64,000 nt of DNA. It comes from Streptomyces griseoluteus. Its GTDB lineage: Bacteria > Actinomycetota > Actinomycetes > Streptomycetales > Streptomycetaceae. This document shows positions 17,288-25,707 of the stretch, one piece after another; position 1 is the stretch's first letter, and every line of letters starts with the position of its first letter. Below the pieces are notes generated by a model, which did not search any database, was not told the origin of the DNA, and worked only from the letters and a program-made list of their open reading frames with translations. The DNA lies in NCBI GenBank assembly GCA_000717735.1, contig JOBE01000004.1:124001-188000 (forward strand), given 5' to 3'. The translations under genes were made by a program, and so were the position numbers.

Positions 17288-18667
17288 CTAGAGTCCTGCG
17301 CGGTCAAGCAGTCCGAGCATGTCGGCGACCGGGAGCGCCGGGTTGACGGCTGCTGCGGAAGCGGTGGCGGGGTCGGCCAGGAGTCGGCGGAGGCTGGGCA
17401 GGGGAAAGCGAGGGTCCGCGGCGGCCTGGGCGACGGTGCCGGGGGCGCGGCTGAGGCCTTCCAGCTGCTGTGTGGAGAGGTCCGGGTCAAGGAGGGCCAG
17501 GCGGCGCCTGACCGGGTCCTCGTCCCCGGCGAACCGGGCGGCGAGGCCGCGGACGGGGAAGCCGGGGTGGCGCACCAGGACGTCGACGGCTCGGTGCGTG
17601 CCGGTGAGGTAGAGGTCGAGCAGGAGCTCGGCGGGAGCCCTAGGGTGGTTCTCGGCCAGCAAAAGGCGTACGGCGAAGTCCTCGTCGCGCGCGAGCGGGC
17701 CGACGAGGTCGGCGGGGAGTTCCGGGCAGGCGGCGGCGCTGCGGCGCAGCCACACGTGGCCGGAGGTCGCGCAGCGGCGCAGCAGTTCTGGGTCATCGCG
17801 CCCTTCGAGGACCCAGCTCAGCGGGGCGAGGCGCTGGTCGGCGGTGATCAGCGGAGCGATGCGCAGGCGCTCGGCCTCGGTGAGTTCCGGGCGGCCGGAG
17901 AGGACGAGCCGAACCCGGTCGTCGGCCGAGGCGGCGAGGACGGGGAAGAGGTGAGCGGGCAGGGTGGGGTTGCCCGCCAGCTCGCCGTGGTGCTCAGGGT
18001 CAGCCATGAGTCGTTCGGCCAGTTCTGGGCTGAGGTCGGCTCGGGCAAGGAGTCCGGAGAGCTTCCAGTGGCCGCCGAGTTCGGCGAGGAGCTGGGCGGT
18101 CTGGGCGGGGTCGGGGTGCGGGACTGCGAGCAGAGCGGCGTGGCGTACCTCGGGGTCCTCGTCGTGGAACAGAGCTTCGCGGGCGGTGGGGGTGAGGAGC
18201 TCCCAGGCGCGGCAGGCAGCCTGGCGGAAGGCGGGGTCTTCGTGTTCGGCGAGGCCGGCCAGGACGCGGGGCGGGAGGATGGGCGACTGCAAGGTCTCCA
18301 TGCGGACAAGGGGTTGTTCGTGAGCCAGCAGCCGCTGATACACGTGGTCCGGCAGTGGGCGGACGGGCGCGTACCCGTCGGGGAGCGCCCCCATCCCCAG
18401 GGCGAGGTGGACGCGTGCGGACGGATCGTCGATCAGGCGGGCCCGCTGCTCGGGATCGGCGTAGGGGTTTGCAGCGAACGCCTTGCGGACGGCGGGGTCG
18501 GGGTGGGTGAGGACGGCCTCGGCCACGGCCTGGGACAGGTGCGTGCGCCGAGCGACCTCGCGCGTGACCGCCTCGTCCGGAGCGGTGAGCAGGCGCAGCA
18601 GGACCTCGTCGGGGGCGGCGCGGTTGCCTGCCAGCGGTCTCAGCGGCAGTGGTACGGGGGTGTTCAT
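17288..18667 (-). CDS. Leucine-rich-repeat-variant / HEAT-like repeat protein
   Basis: A 459-residue protein made almost wholly of helical repeats of 20-25 residues with the pattern DP-x-VR-x-A-x-A-x-NP (for example TPEAREAL-like HDEDPEVRHAALLAVPHPDP, then DPEHHGELAGNPTLP and RDDPELLRRCATSGHVWL), as in LRV proteins of actinobacteria. It probably binds other proteins; no catalytic motif or signal peptide is seen. The start at 18667 has GGAGA 6 bases upstream. The stop TAG overlaps the CTAG duplication of the neighbouring IS, so the insertion left the protein intact. It lies 135 bp downstream of the polymorphic toxin gene with a strong terminator between. Confidence 0.75.
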   Translation of the reverse strand: MNTPVPLPLRPLAGNRAAPDEVLLRLLTAPDEAVTREVARRTHLSQAVAEAVLTHPDPAVRKAFAANPYADPEQRARLIDDPSARVHLALGMGALPDGYAPVRPLPDHVYQRLLAHEQPLVRMETLQSPILPPRVLAGLAEHEDPAFRQAACRAWELLTPTAREALFHDEDPEVRHAALLAVPHPDPAQTAQLLAELGGHWKLSGLLARADLSPELAERLMADPEHHGELAGNPTLPAHLFPVLAASADDRVRLVLSGRPELTEAERLRIAPLITADQRLAPLSWVLEGRDDPELLRRCATSGHVWLRRSAAACPELPADLVGPLARDEDFAVRLLLAENHPRAPAELLLDLYLTGTHRAVDVLVRHPGFPVRGLAARFAGDEDPVRRRLALLDPDLSTQQLEGLSRAPGTVAQAAADPRFPLPSLRRLLADPATASAAAVNPALPVADMLGLLDRAGL

Positions 18668-18733
18668 CGGTGTCTCCAGGGAGGGCACGGCAGAGCACTC
18701 GGGTCATAAACGGTTGAGGGATGCGAGGAGTGT

Positions 18734-18777
18734 ACGGGCGGGGTTCCCGTGGGGGCCTCCACGGAAAACCCGCCCGT
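18734..18777. terminator. Strong terminator between toxin gene and LRV gene
   Basis: A 44-bp near-perfect palindrome, outer arms ACGGGCGGG and CCCGCCCGT, inner CCGTGG and CCACGG around GGGGCC. It should stop transcription leaving the toxin gene, so the LRV gene needs its own promoter. Confidence 0.8.
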
Positions 18778-18802
18778 GGTCAGGAGGTGCCGATCGGCCG
18801 GG

Positions 18803-21800
18803 TCAGCGGTCGTTCCACCTGGCTCTGGCGAACGCGTACGGATCGTCGATGTCCACCCTCTGCCCCTTCCAGTAGAACTGCACGGAACCCCAGGGACGAT
18901 TGTTGCCCGGCATCATCGACCGCGAGATGACACCCAGCTCCCAGGCCGTCTGGTTGCCGCCGCTGGCGTGCCTCTCCCAATCGGTGCCAAGGGCCCGCTG
19001 GCGTGCCATCGCCGCGTCGAAGGCCTCCTGCGCGGTGTTGTACGGCTTCCCGCCCTTGTCCGGGTCGCCGCTGAGAAGGCCGTCGAGGGCGAAGGAGATG
19101 CGCACGTCGGGGTTTTCGGCCGCCTGTTCCACCGCGTTCATCCACCGCGGCTTCGGCTTCGTGGCCGTGTCGTTGGGGTCCGGTGTACCCCAGGCCTCTC
19201 GGCCGTTGAAGGTGATCCAGGGCCCGTCCCCGTTCGCGGTGAGCGTGCGGGCGAGCTCGTCACCGCTGTGCGTGACACCGTTCACACCCAGCACCACCTG
19301 GTCCCCGCAGTGGACCAGCGTCTCGATGCGGCCGGTGGGGCCGGTGTTGTGGACCAGGACCGGCGTGCGCCCCGCCAGCACGAAGTACGTGTGCATGTCG
19401 TTGACGGTGAGGTTGTACGCGCCCTGGAGGGCTTTCCAGTGGCGGACAGCGGCGATGGGGGCGGTGCCGCCGTCGGCCCGGCGCAGCACATCCCCGGTGT
19501 TGAGGTCGACCGCGTCGGTCCACTTCCGGGTCTTCTCGGACCAGAAGGGGTGGTGATCGGTGGTGGTGAGACTGCCGCCGCCGATGGCGGCGTCGAGGGT
19601 GACGTCTGTGAAGTCGCGGTCGTCCGGGGTGAAGATGGTGGCTTCGACGCGGCGCGCGCCGGACTCGCCGGATTCGGGGTCGGCGGCCTGGACAAGGTCG
19701 CCGGTGCGAATTTCCTCGATGGGGCGGGCGGAGCCGTCGCCCATGAGGACGCGCGTGCCTGCGGGGAAGCTATTGCGGCCTGCCGGGCAGGTGGGGGCCC
19801 TGCGGAAGAGGGTCGTGAGGCCGTCGAAGGCCTCCTTTGCGACGGTTCCGTACTTCTCGGCGTACCGCGACCACTTGAAGGGGAGGGCTCCCCAACCCGC
19901 GATGGGGGCCATGGCGGCGCAGGCGAGTCCGGCGTCCTGCCAGGCGCCCTCGCGGCCGATGGGGAAGAAGAACTGGACGGTGCCTTCCATGGCGTAGATG
20001 CCGCAGTTCAGGCCGTCGGCGGGCTCGCCGACGACGGGGATGCTGCCGAGTACGTCCAGGGTCGCGTGGAGCACGTCGAGCCGGACGCCGAACGGGGTGT
20101 CGGGTGGGAGCTGGCGGCTCACGAAGAGGTCGATGAGGCCCATGCCGATCTTGACGAGCTTCTTCTTCTTGTCCGAGGCCTCGTCCGCCTTTTTCTTGCG
20201 GACCTCTGCCAGGTACTCGTCGATCATGTAGCGCTGGAGGGTCAGCCCGTGCTTGATGCGGACGTCCTCTGCGCTCTGCCCGGCGTTAGCCGCGGAGGCC
20301 TTGGCGGCGTCGGCGGCCCGGTGGGCGGCTTCGGCGTAGTCGGCTGCGGCCAGGGAGCTGGCGTAGGCCTCGGCGGCTGAGTTCTGGGCGCGCGCCGAGC
20401 TGCTTGCGGCCTGCTGTTCGGCCTTGCGGGCCGTGGCGGCAGAGGCGGCGGCCTCGTCGGCGGACTTGCGGGCGCTGTCGGCGGACTGCTTGGCCTGGGC
20501 AGCGTAACCGGCGGCCTCGTCGGCGTACGCAGCGGCCTTCTGGGCGTGGACGTCGGCCTCGTTTGCGGCGCCCCGGGCGTCGGAAGCGGCCTCGGCGGCC
20601 CCGTGTGCGTCCTTGAAGGCGAGGGCGGCGACGGACTGCGCGTCGGCGATGACCGCCTTGACCTGGGCAATGTGGGCGGCGTTGAGCTGGTCGCGCCGCA
20701 GGGCGCGGTGCCGGCCGGACTCGATGAAGGTGCTCAGGTGCGTGTCGGGGCTGGCCAGTGCCGTTTCGGCAGCGGCTTTGACCTCGGGGGTACCGCCCTC
20801 GGCGAGGCGGGCGGCCTCGACGCGGTGGTCCTCCACGCGTGCCTGGTGCTGGCCGGCCTGGAGGAATTCCTCCAGTGCCTTCGGGTTCGGGTGGTGGAGA
20901 GCCGCGGTGGCGGCTTCCTTCACGCCCGGGCCGCCGGCTTCGGCGATGCGGGAGACCTCGATGCGCCGATCGGGGGCGGCGGCCTGGTACTGGCCGGTGG
21001 CGAGGAAGGCGCGGACCTGCTCGGGAGTTCCGGCGAGGGCGGCGGTGGCGGCCACTCGGAGGTCCTTGTAGGCGCCGCTCTGGGCGAGCTGGTCGACTTG
21101 GTGGCGGGCGTCCTGGGCGTCGGCCTTCTTCCAGCCGTCGGTGGCGTAGGCGATGACGTCGGCGTCGGTGCCCGCGAGGGCGGACTCGGCGGCGGCGCGG
21201 GCCCAGGGGCCGCGGACCCGGAGGGCGGTGAGGGCCATCTTGCGGCCGGAGGCGGCGATCAGGGCGGGTTCGGCGCCGGGCTGCTCGGCGTTGAGGGAGA
21301 GTTCCGCGAACTGGGCCTCGAGCCTGTTGCGGTCCTGGAGGATGCGGTTGGACTCGGCCTTGGCCAGGTCGTACAGGGCCTTGGCGTCGCGGGCCTCGTT
21401 GACGAGGGTGTTGGTGCGGGCAAGGATTTCCTCGGCCTCGCGCTTGCGGGCCGTCTCCTGGACGTCCTCGGCCTGCTTGACGGCCTCGCCGGCCTTCTGG
21501 GCGGCGAGCAGGGCCTGTTCGGCGTTGATCTGGGCCTGGGCTGCCGCTGCCTGGGCGTCGCCGGCGTGCTTGGCTGCGTTGCGCGCGGCGGTGGCGGCGT
21601 TGCGGGCGTGGGCGGCGGCCGAGCGGGCGGCCGCGGCCGACTCTCCGGCGGCGGCGGACGCGGCGGTGGCGTGCGCGCGGGCCTGCTGGCAGGCGCGCCG
21701 GGCCTCGGCGGCGTGGCGGCGGGCGGCGTCCGCGGCGGCTTTTGCCTCGCCGTAGTGCACTCCGGACTCGCGGGCCCACTTGTCGGACTCGTCGGCCTGG

Positions 21801-23041
21801 TCGGCGGAGGCAAGCATGTATTCGATCGAGGAGAGCGCGGCGTCCATCGCCTCCTCGTTGGCCTTCATGGTCTGCCGGAGGGCCTCTGTGGAGTCCGCGA
21901 TCTTGGTGGCATCTTCGGCGGCGCGGTCGGCCGCGGCGGCGATGTCCTCGTGGACCTTGCCGGAGTTCGCGGCGTCCAGGGCGCGGTCGGACGCCTGGGA
22001 GGCGTACAGGGCCGCGGTAGAGGCGTTGTGGGCGGCGGTGGCCGCTGCCTGGGCGGCGGCGTTGGCGGCGCGAGCCGCGGCGACGGCGGTACGGGCGGCC
22101 GAAGCGGCGCGGCGGGCGGATTCGGCGGCGCGGCGAGCGGCGTCGGCGGCCCGGCGGGCGTCGCCCTTGGCAGCCTTGGTCTCTGCGGCGGCCTTGGCGG
22201 TCTCCGTCTTGGCCAGGGCTGCGGCGGTGCGGGCCTTCTCGGCCTGCTCCTCCGCGCTCTTGCGGGCCTTCTCGGCCGCGACCTGAGCCTCCTTGGTCTG
22301 GCGGGCCAGGTCGGTGATGGTGGCGTGTTCCTGGTCCTGGGCTCTGGTGATGTGCTGCCCGTACGTCAGGAAGTCGCGTACGTCGTCGACGGTGCCGTTG
22401 AGGGCGGCGGTCGCGGCCCGTTTGGTGGCGGGGCCGCCGCCGGCCTCGATCTGGGCGACGCGGACGCGGGCGTCGTCGTCGCGCTGCTTGTACTGGCCCG
22501 TCGTCAGGAAGTCCTTGATGGCGTCGATGCCCTCGGCCATGGCCTTGTCGCCGCTCTGGCGCAGACCCGCGCCGCCGCTCTCGGTGATCCGGGCGGCCTC
22601 GACGCGCTGGTCGTCGGCGAGGGGGGCCTTCCAGCCGTCCTTCAGGAAGGCGGCGAGCTGCTCAGGGGTGCCTTCGAGGGCTTTGCGGGCGGCCTCGCTG
22701 ACGCCGGGGCCGGCCTCGGTGACGAGCTTGAGGGCGGCCTCGCGGCGGTCGAGGTCCTCGGCGATCCTCTGGCCCTCGGAGAGGTACGCGCTGATCTGCG
22801 CGTCACTTCCCTCCAGGGCGGAGCCGGAGGCCGATTTGACGGCCGGGCCGCCGGACTTCCAGCTGTCGAGGACGCGTTGGCGGTCGGAGGGCGGTGGCGG
22901 GGACGGTTCGGTGGCGACGGCAGGTGTCGTGGAGACCAGTCCGGTCAGCAGGGCTATGGGCAGCAGGGCGCGGCCGGCGCGGGTGGCCAGCGCGTATCCC
23001 TGCTGCCATCGCCCGGCCTGACGGCCCGTGTGATGGCGCAC
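18803..23041 (-). CDS. Secreted polymorphic toxin: ALF repeats, coils, HINT, novel C-terminus
   Basis: A 1412-residue exported protein. The GTG at 23041 is preferred (AGGGGGAA about 10 bases upstream; signal segment ALLPIALLTGLVSTTPAVAT). Order by residue: about 67-230, four ALF-type repeats (ALEGTPEQLAAFLKDG pattern); 237-540, Ala-rich coiled coil; 590-790, a second ALF block; 794-917, a second Ala-rich coil; about 940-1070, a hydrophobic pre-toxin region (PVVGEPADGLNCGIYAMEG); 1085-1233, a HINT domain (SFPAGTRVLMGDG, TTTDHHPFW, ending TPVLVHNT); and 1234-1412, a 179-residue tail. HINT domains in such toxins cut off the C-terminal effector. The tail (WITFNGREAW, RISFALDGLL, TDWERHASGGNQTAWELG, SVQFYWKGQRVDIDDPY) matched no toxin family I recognise. 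No obvious dedicated immunity gene follows. Confidence 0.85.
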   Translation of the reverse strand: MRHHTGRQAGRWQQGYALATRAGRALLPIALLTGLVSTTPAVATEPSPPPPSDRQRVLDSWKSGGPAVKSASGSALEGSDAQISAYLSEGQRIAEDLDRREAALKLVTEAGPGVSEAARKALEGTPEQLAAFLKDGWKAPLADDQRVEAARITESGGAGLRQSGDKAMAEGIDAIKDFLTTGQYKQRDDDARVRVAQIEAGGGPATKRAATAALNGTVDDVRDFLTYGQHITRAQDQEHATITDLARQTKEAQVAAEKARKSAEEQAEKARTAAALAKTETAKAAAETKAAKGDARRAADAARRAAESARRAASAARTAVAAARAANAAAQAAATAAHNASTAALYASQASDRALDAANSGKVHEDIAAAADRAAEDATKIADSTEALRQTMKANEEAMDAALSSIEYMLASADQADESDKWARESGVHYGEAKAAADAARRHAAEARRACQQARAHATAASAAAGESAAAARSAAAHARNAATAARNAAKHAGDAQAAAAQAQINAEQALLAAQKAGEAVKQAEDVQETARKREAEEILARTNTLVNEARDAKALYDLAKAESNRILQDRNRLEAQFAELSLNAEQPGAEPALIAASGRKMALTALRVRGPWARAAAESALAGTDADVIAYATDGWKKADAQDARHQVDQLAQSGAYKDLRVAATAALAGTPEQVRAFLATGQYQAAAPDRRIEVSRIAEAGGPGVKEAATAALHHPNPKALEEFLQAGQHQARVEDHRVEAARLAEGGTPEVKAAAETALASPDTHLSTFIESGRHRALRRDQLNAAHIAQVKAVIADAQSVAALAFKDAHGAAEAASDARGAANEADVHAQKAAAYADEAAGYAAQAKQSADSARKSADEAAASAATARKAEQQAASSSARAQNSAAEAYASSLAAADYAEAAHRAADAAKASAANAGQSAEDVRIKHGLTLQRYMIDEYLAEVRKKKADEASDKKKKLVKIGMGLIDLFVSRQLPPDTPFGVRLDVLHATLDVLGSIPVVGEPADGLNCGIYAMEGTVQFFFPIGREGAWQDAGLACAAMAPIAGWGALPFKWSRYAEKYGTVAKEAFDGLTTLFRRAPTCPAGRNSFPAGTRVLMGDGSARPIEEIRTGDLVQAADPESGESGARRVEATIFTPDDRDFTDVTLDAAIGGGSLTTTDHHPFWSEKTRKWTDAVDLNTGDVLRRADGGTAPIAAVRHWKALQGAYNLTVNDMHTYFVLAGRTPVLVHNTGPTGRIETLVHCGDQVVLGVNGVTHSGDELARTLTANGDGPWITFNGREAWGTPDPNDTATKPKPRWMNAVEQAAENPDVRISFALDGLLSGDPDKGGKPYNTAQEAFDAAMARQRALGTDWERHASGGNQTAWELGVISRSMMPGNNRPWGSVQFYWKGQRVDIDDPYAFARARWNDR

Positions 23042-23549
23042 GAGGAGGTTCCCCCTTCGAGAGGTCGGGATTGTCCGCGGTGACGGGGCGCGCAGGACGC
23101 GGGTCCCGGAGTGCGGACGGGTGAACGGGCCGTATGCCGGGCGGAGTCGGCCCGGTCGGCTGTTGCGGGGCGGGGATCCCGGCGCCGGCCCGTACGGCCC
23201 CCCGGCCGGCTGGCGCTCGGATCCCGTGCCGGGCGGTAGCGTCCGGCACGGGAGGAGTAAATCACAAGCATCGTTGATCGCACCCATACGATCGATGACG
23301 CTTCAACAGGAGCGTTATCTCTTCGTTATGTTGACTGTCTCTCAGGTCGGTGTCTACGACGCTAAGCTGCGTCGCGGCCCCCCGGAGATCACCGGCCGCG
23401 CGTGCCTCCGCATGTCCCGACCCGTGAATCTGTACGCCCGGCTCGTGCACTCGTACGTCCGGCTCCTCCCGCTCCGTCCGCCGCACCCGCCCTGCTCCAG
23501 CAGCAGGGCGGCAGCCGGCACGGGGCTCACCGAAAGCGAAATCACACCA
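23042..23549. promoter_or_regulatory. Divergent promoter region, toxin versus propeller protein
   Basis: 508 bp between two divergent secreted-protein genes. On the plus strand TTGACT (23331-23336) and TACGAC (23355-23360), 18 bases apart, form a plausible housekeeping promoter for the gene at 23550, leaving a leader of about 180 bases. The zone 23270-23370 is the least GC-rich part. No promoter for the toxin gene could be fixed with confidence. Confidence 0.5.
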
Positions 23550-25634
23550 GTGCGCATACGCAGCATGCTGCCCACAGCCATCGCGGTCGCGGCCGTCGCG
23601 GTCGGGGTGCCCGCCCCGCTCGCCTCTGCTTCCGACCCTGAGATGCCCGTCCCCGTACCCGTCGAGGCCGGGGCGCCCTTCGCCGTCGAAGACGGCTCGT
23701 ACCCCTTCCGCGCCGACATCCTGGCCAGCACCGGCGCCCACCTGATCGAGGGCGACGGGCACATCGTCCAGACCGACTGCGCCGGCGGCCACCACATCAT
23801 GGTGTGGGCGCGCAATCTGCTCACCAACGAATCACGGATCTGCTTCAAGGCCGCCGACACCGGCTACCTGAAGGTGAACATCCCCCGGGCCTACCGAATC
23901 GAGACCAACGACCGGGACGTCAAGGCCGCCGTCTCCATCGAGCAGACCACCGAGAACCTGACCGTTCCCCGGGACACCTCCAAGGGCTTCGGCGAGGCCG
24001 ACCCCGCCGACCCCAAGCAGGCCGTCCTGCTGGAGCTCCGCGTCACCGGCTCGGGCTCCGACACGCCCCCCGGCGCCTCCGCGGACATCAAGGGCCTCGG
24101 CTTCAATGGCAAGCTGCTCATAGGGGAAACCAGGCGCTGCTCCGCCGCCCTCGTCGACAGGGACTGGGTCCTCACGGCCAAGAGCTGCTTCGCGGACAAG
24201 CCCGCCGAGAGCAACACCGTGGCCGCCGGCGCCCCCAAGGAGAAGACCACCGTCGTCCTCGGCAAACCCCACGTCAACCTGCTTGGCGGCCACACCACCG
24301 AGATCGTCCAGCTGGTGCCCCACCCCGACCGCGACCTCGTCATGGCCCGCCTCGACAAGCCCGCCACCCACATCACCCCCGTCCGCCTCGCAACCGAAGC
24401 CCCGGCCGAAGGCCGCCGGCTGACCGTCTCCGGCTTCGGCCGCACGAAGACCGACTGGGCCCCCGGCACTCGCCACGAGGGCACCTTCACCACCGGCGCC
24501 GTCACCGCAGAGGGCTTCGCGGTCGCGCCGCAGGCCGCCGCCGAGGACACCGTGTGCGCGGGCGACGCCGGCGGCGCGGCCCTGCGCCAGGACGGCATCA
24601 ACGCTTACACCCTCTTCGGCATCACCAGCCGCTCCTGGCAGGGCAACTGCCTGGCCGGTACGGAGCCCCGCACCGGCGCCTTCGCCACGCGCGTGGACGA
24701 CATCGCCCCGTGGACGGCCGAAGCCCGCGCCCTGGCCCCCGGCTGGAAGACCGAGACCCTCGTCCAGACCACCGCCGGCCTCTACCAGGGCATCCGCCTG
24801 GCCGACGGCACCTGGACCGGCTTCACCGACGTACAAGCCAAGGCAGGGGACCTCGGCGGGGTCCGCACCGCGACCGCCGCCGGCATCAACGCCGACACCC
24901 ACGTCGTCGCCCTCGCCACCAACGGCACCATCCACCACACCATCCGCAAGTCAGACGGCACCTGGGCCCCCTTCGGCAACGTCGGCGACGTCGCCGGGGT
25001 CCTCGGCAGCGTCACCCAGCTCACCAGCGTCTCCACCGGCAACGACCTCCACCTCCTCGCCGTGGCCGACGGCAAGCTCTTCCACGTCCTCCGCAAGGCC
25101 GACGGCACCTGGACCCGCTTCGGTGAGGTCGCCGGCGCCGCCGGACCCATCGGCACCGTCACCGCCGCCGCCAGCGCCAACGTCGGCGGCGAACTCCAGG
25201 TCATCGCCGTCAGCGGCGGCAAGGCCTTCCACACCATCCGCAACACCGCCGGCTCATGGAGCACCTGGGGCAACGTCGCCCACGCCGCAGGCCCCACCGG
25301 CCCCATCACCGCCGTCAGCATGGCCGGCACCGGCGGCGACGCCCAGATCGTCATCGCCACCGACAACGGCACCCGTCAGTACCACGCCATTCGTAAGGCC
25401 GACCGCACCTGGACCACCTTCGGCGACCTGAAGGACTACCTCGGCACGGACACGGTCAACTCACTCGGCGCCGCACACGTCGACGGAGCGCTCCAGCTCA
25501 CCGCCACCACCAGCGACGGCAAGCTCCTGCACATCATCCGCCGCCCCGACGGCACCTGGTCCCCGATCACCCGGGTCCCCCTCCGCGGCGTCGTCGGCAC
25601 CCCCGGCACCACCGCCGCCGCCGGCACTCTCTGA
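23550..25634 (+). CDS. Secreted trypsin-like pseudoprotease with beta-propeller domain
   Basis: A 694-residue secreted protein with a signal peptide (RIRSMLPTAIAVAAVAVGVP), an N-terminal stretch to about 170, a chymotrypsin-fold domain (about 180-390) and five or six repeats of about 47 residues (395-690; pattern LFHVLRKADGTWTRFGEV), resembling PLL/tectonin-type sugar-binding propellers. In the protease domain the usual TAAHC is TAKSC, so His is replaced by Ser212. Asp262 is kept. GDSGG is GDAGG, so the nucleophile is Ala340. It should therefore bind but not cut. The GTG at 23550 is the likely start, with ATG at 23565 as an alternative. Divergent from the toxin gene. Similar proteins with intact triads are common in Streptomyces. 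Confidence 0.85.
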   Translation: MRIRSMLPTAIAVAAVAVGVPAPLASASDPEMPVPVPVEAGAPFAVEDGSYPFRADILASTGAHLIEGDGHIVQTDCAGGHHIMVWARNLLTNESRICFKAADTGYLKVNIPRAYRIETNDRDVKAAVSIEQTTENLTVPRDTSKGFGEADPADPKQAVLLELRVTGSGSDTPPGASADIKGLGFNGKLLIGETRRCSAALVDRDWVLTAKSCFADKPAESNTVAAGAPKEKTTVVLGKPHVNLLGGHTTEIVQLVPHPDRDLVMARLDKPATHITPVRLATEAPAEGRRLTVSGFGRTKTDWAPGTRHEGTFTTGAVTAEGFAVAPQAAAEDTVCAGDAGGAALRQDGINAYTLFGITSRSWQGNCLAGTEPRTGAFATRVDDIAPWTAEARALAPGWKTETLVQTTAGLYQGIRLADGTWTGFTDVQAKAGDLGGVRTATAAGINADTHVVALATNGTIHHTIRKSDGTWAPFGNVGDVAGVLGSVTQLTSVSTGNDLHLLAVADGKLFHVLRKADGTWTRFGEVAGAAGPIGTVTAAASANVGGELQVIAVSGGKAFHTIRNTAGSWSTWGNVAHAAGPTGPITAVSMAGTGGDAQIVIATDNGTRQYHAIRKADRTWTTFGDLKDYLGTDTVNSLGAAHVDGALQLTATTSDGKLLHIIRRPDGTWSPITRVPLRGVVGTPGTTAAAGTL

Positions 25635-25651
25635 CGGTCGGCCCCACACGC

Positions 25652-25692
25652 GCGGATGGGGCACAGAGCAGCTCGCTCCGGGCCCCATCCGC
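25652..25692. terminator. Terminator between convergent genes
   Basis: A perfect 11-bp repeat, GCGGATGGGGC (25652-25662) and GCCCCATCCGC (25682-25692), with a 19-base loop between the ends of the propeller protein and the membrane protein genes. Confidence 0.7.
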
Positions 25693-25707
25693 CCTGCCTC
25701 ACACCGC

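Noticed and set aside
18803..19342. Assigning the toxin tail to a numbered toxin family
   Set aside because: Weak general resemblance only; without a profile search a name would be a guess.
20546..23083. 845-codon plus-strand frame opposite the toxin gene
   Set aside because: Gly/Leu/Val-rich antisense of Ala-rich coiled coils; no start site or domain.
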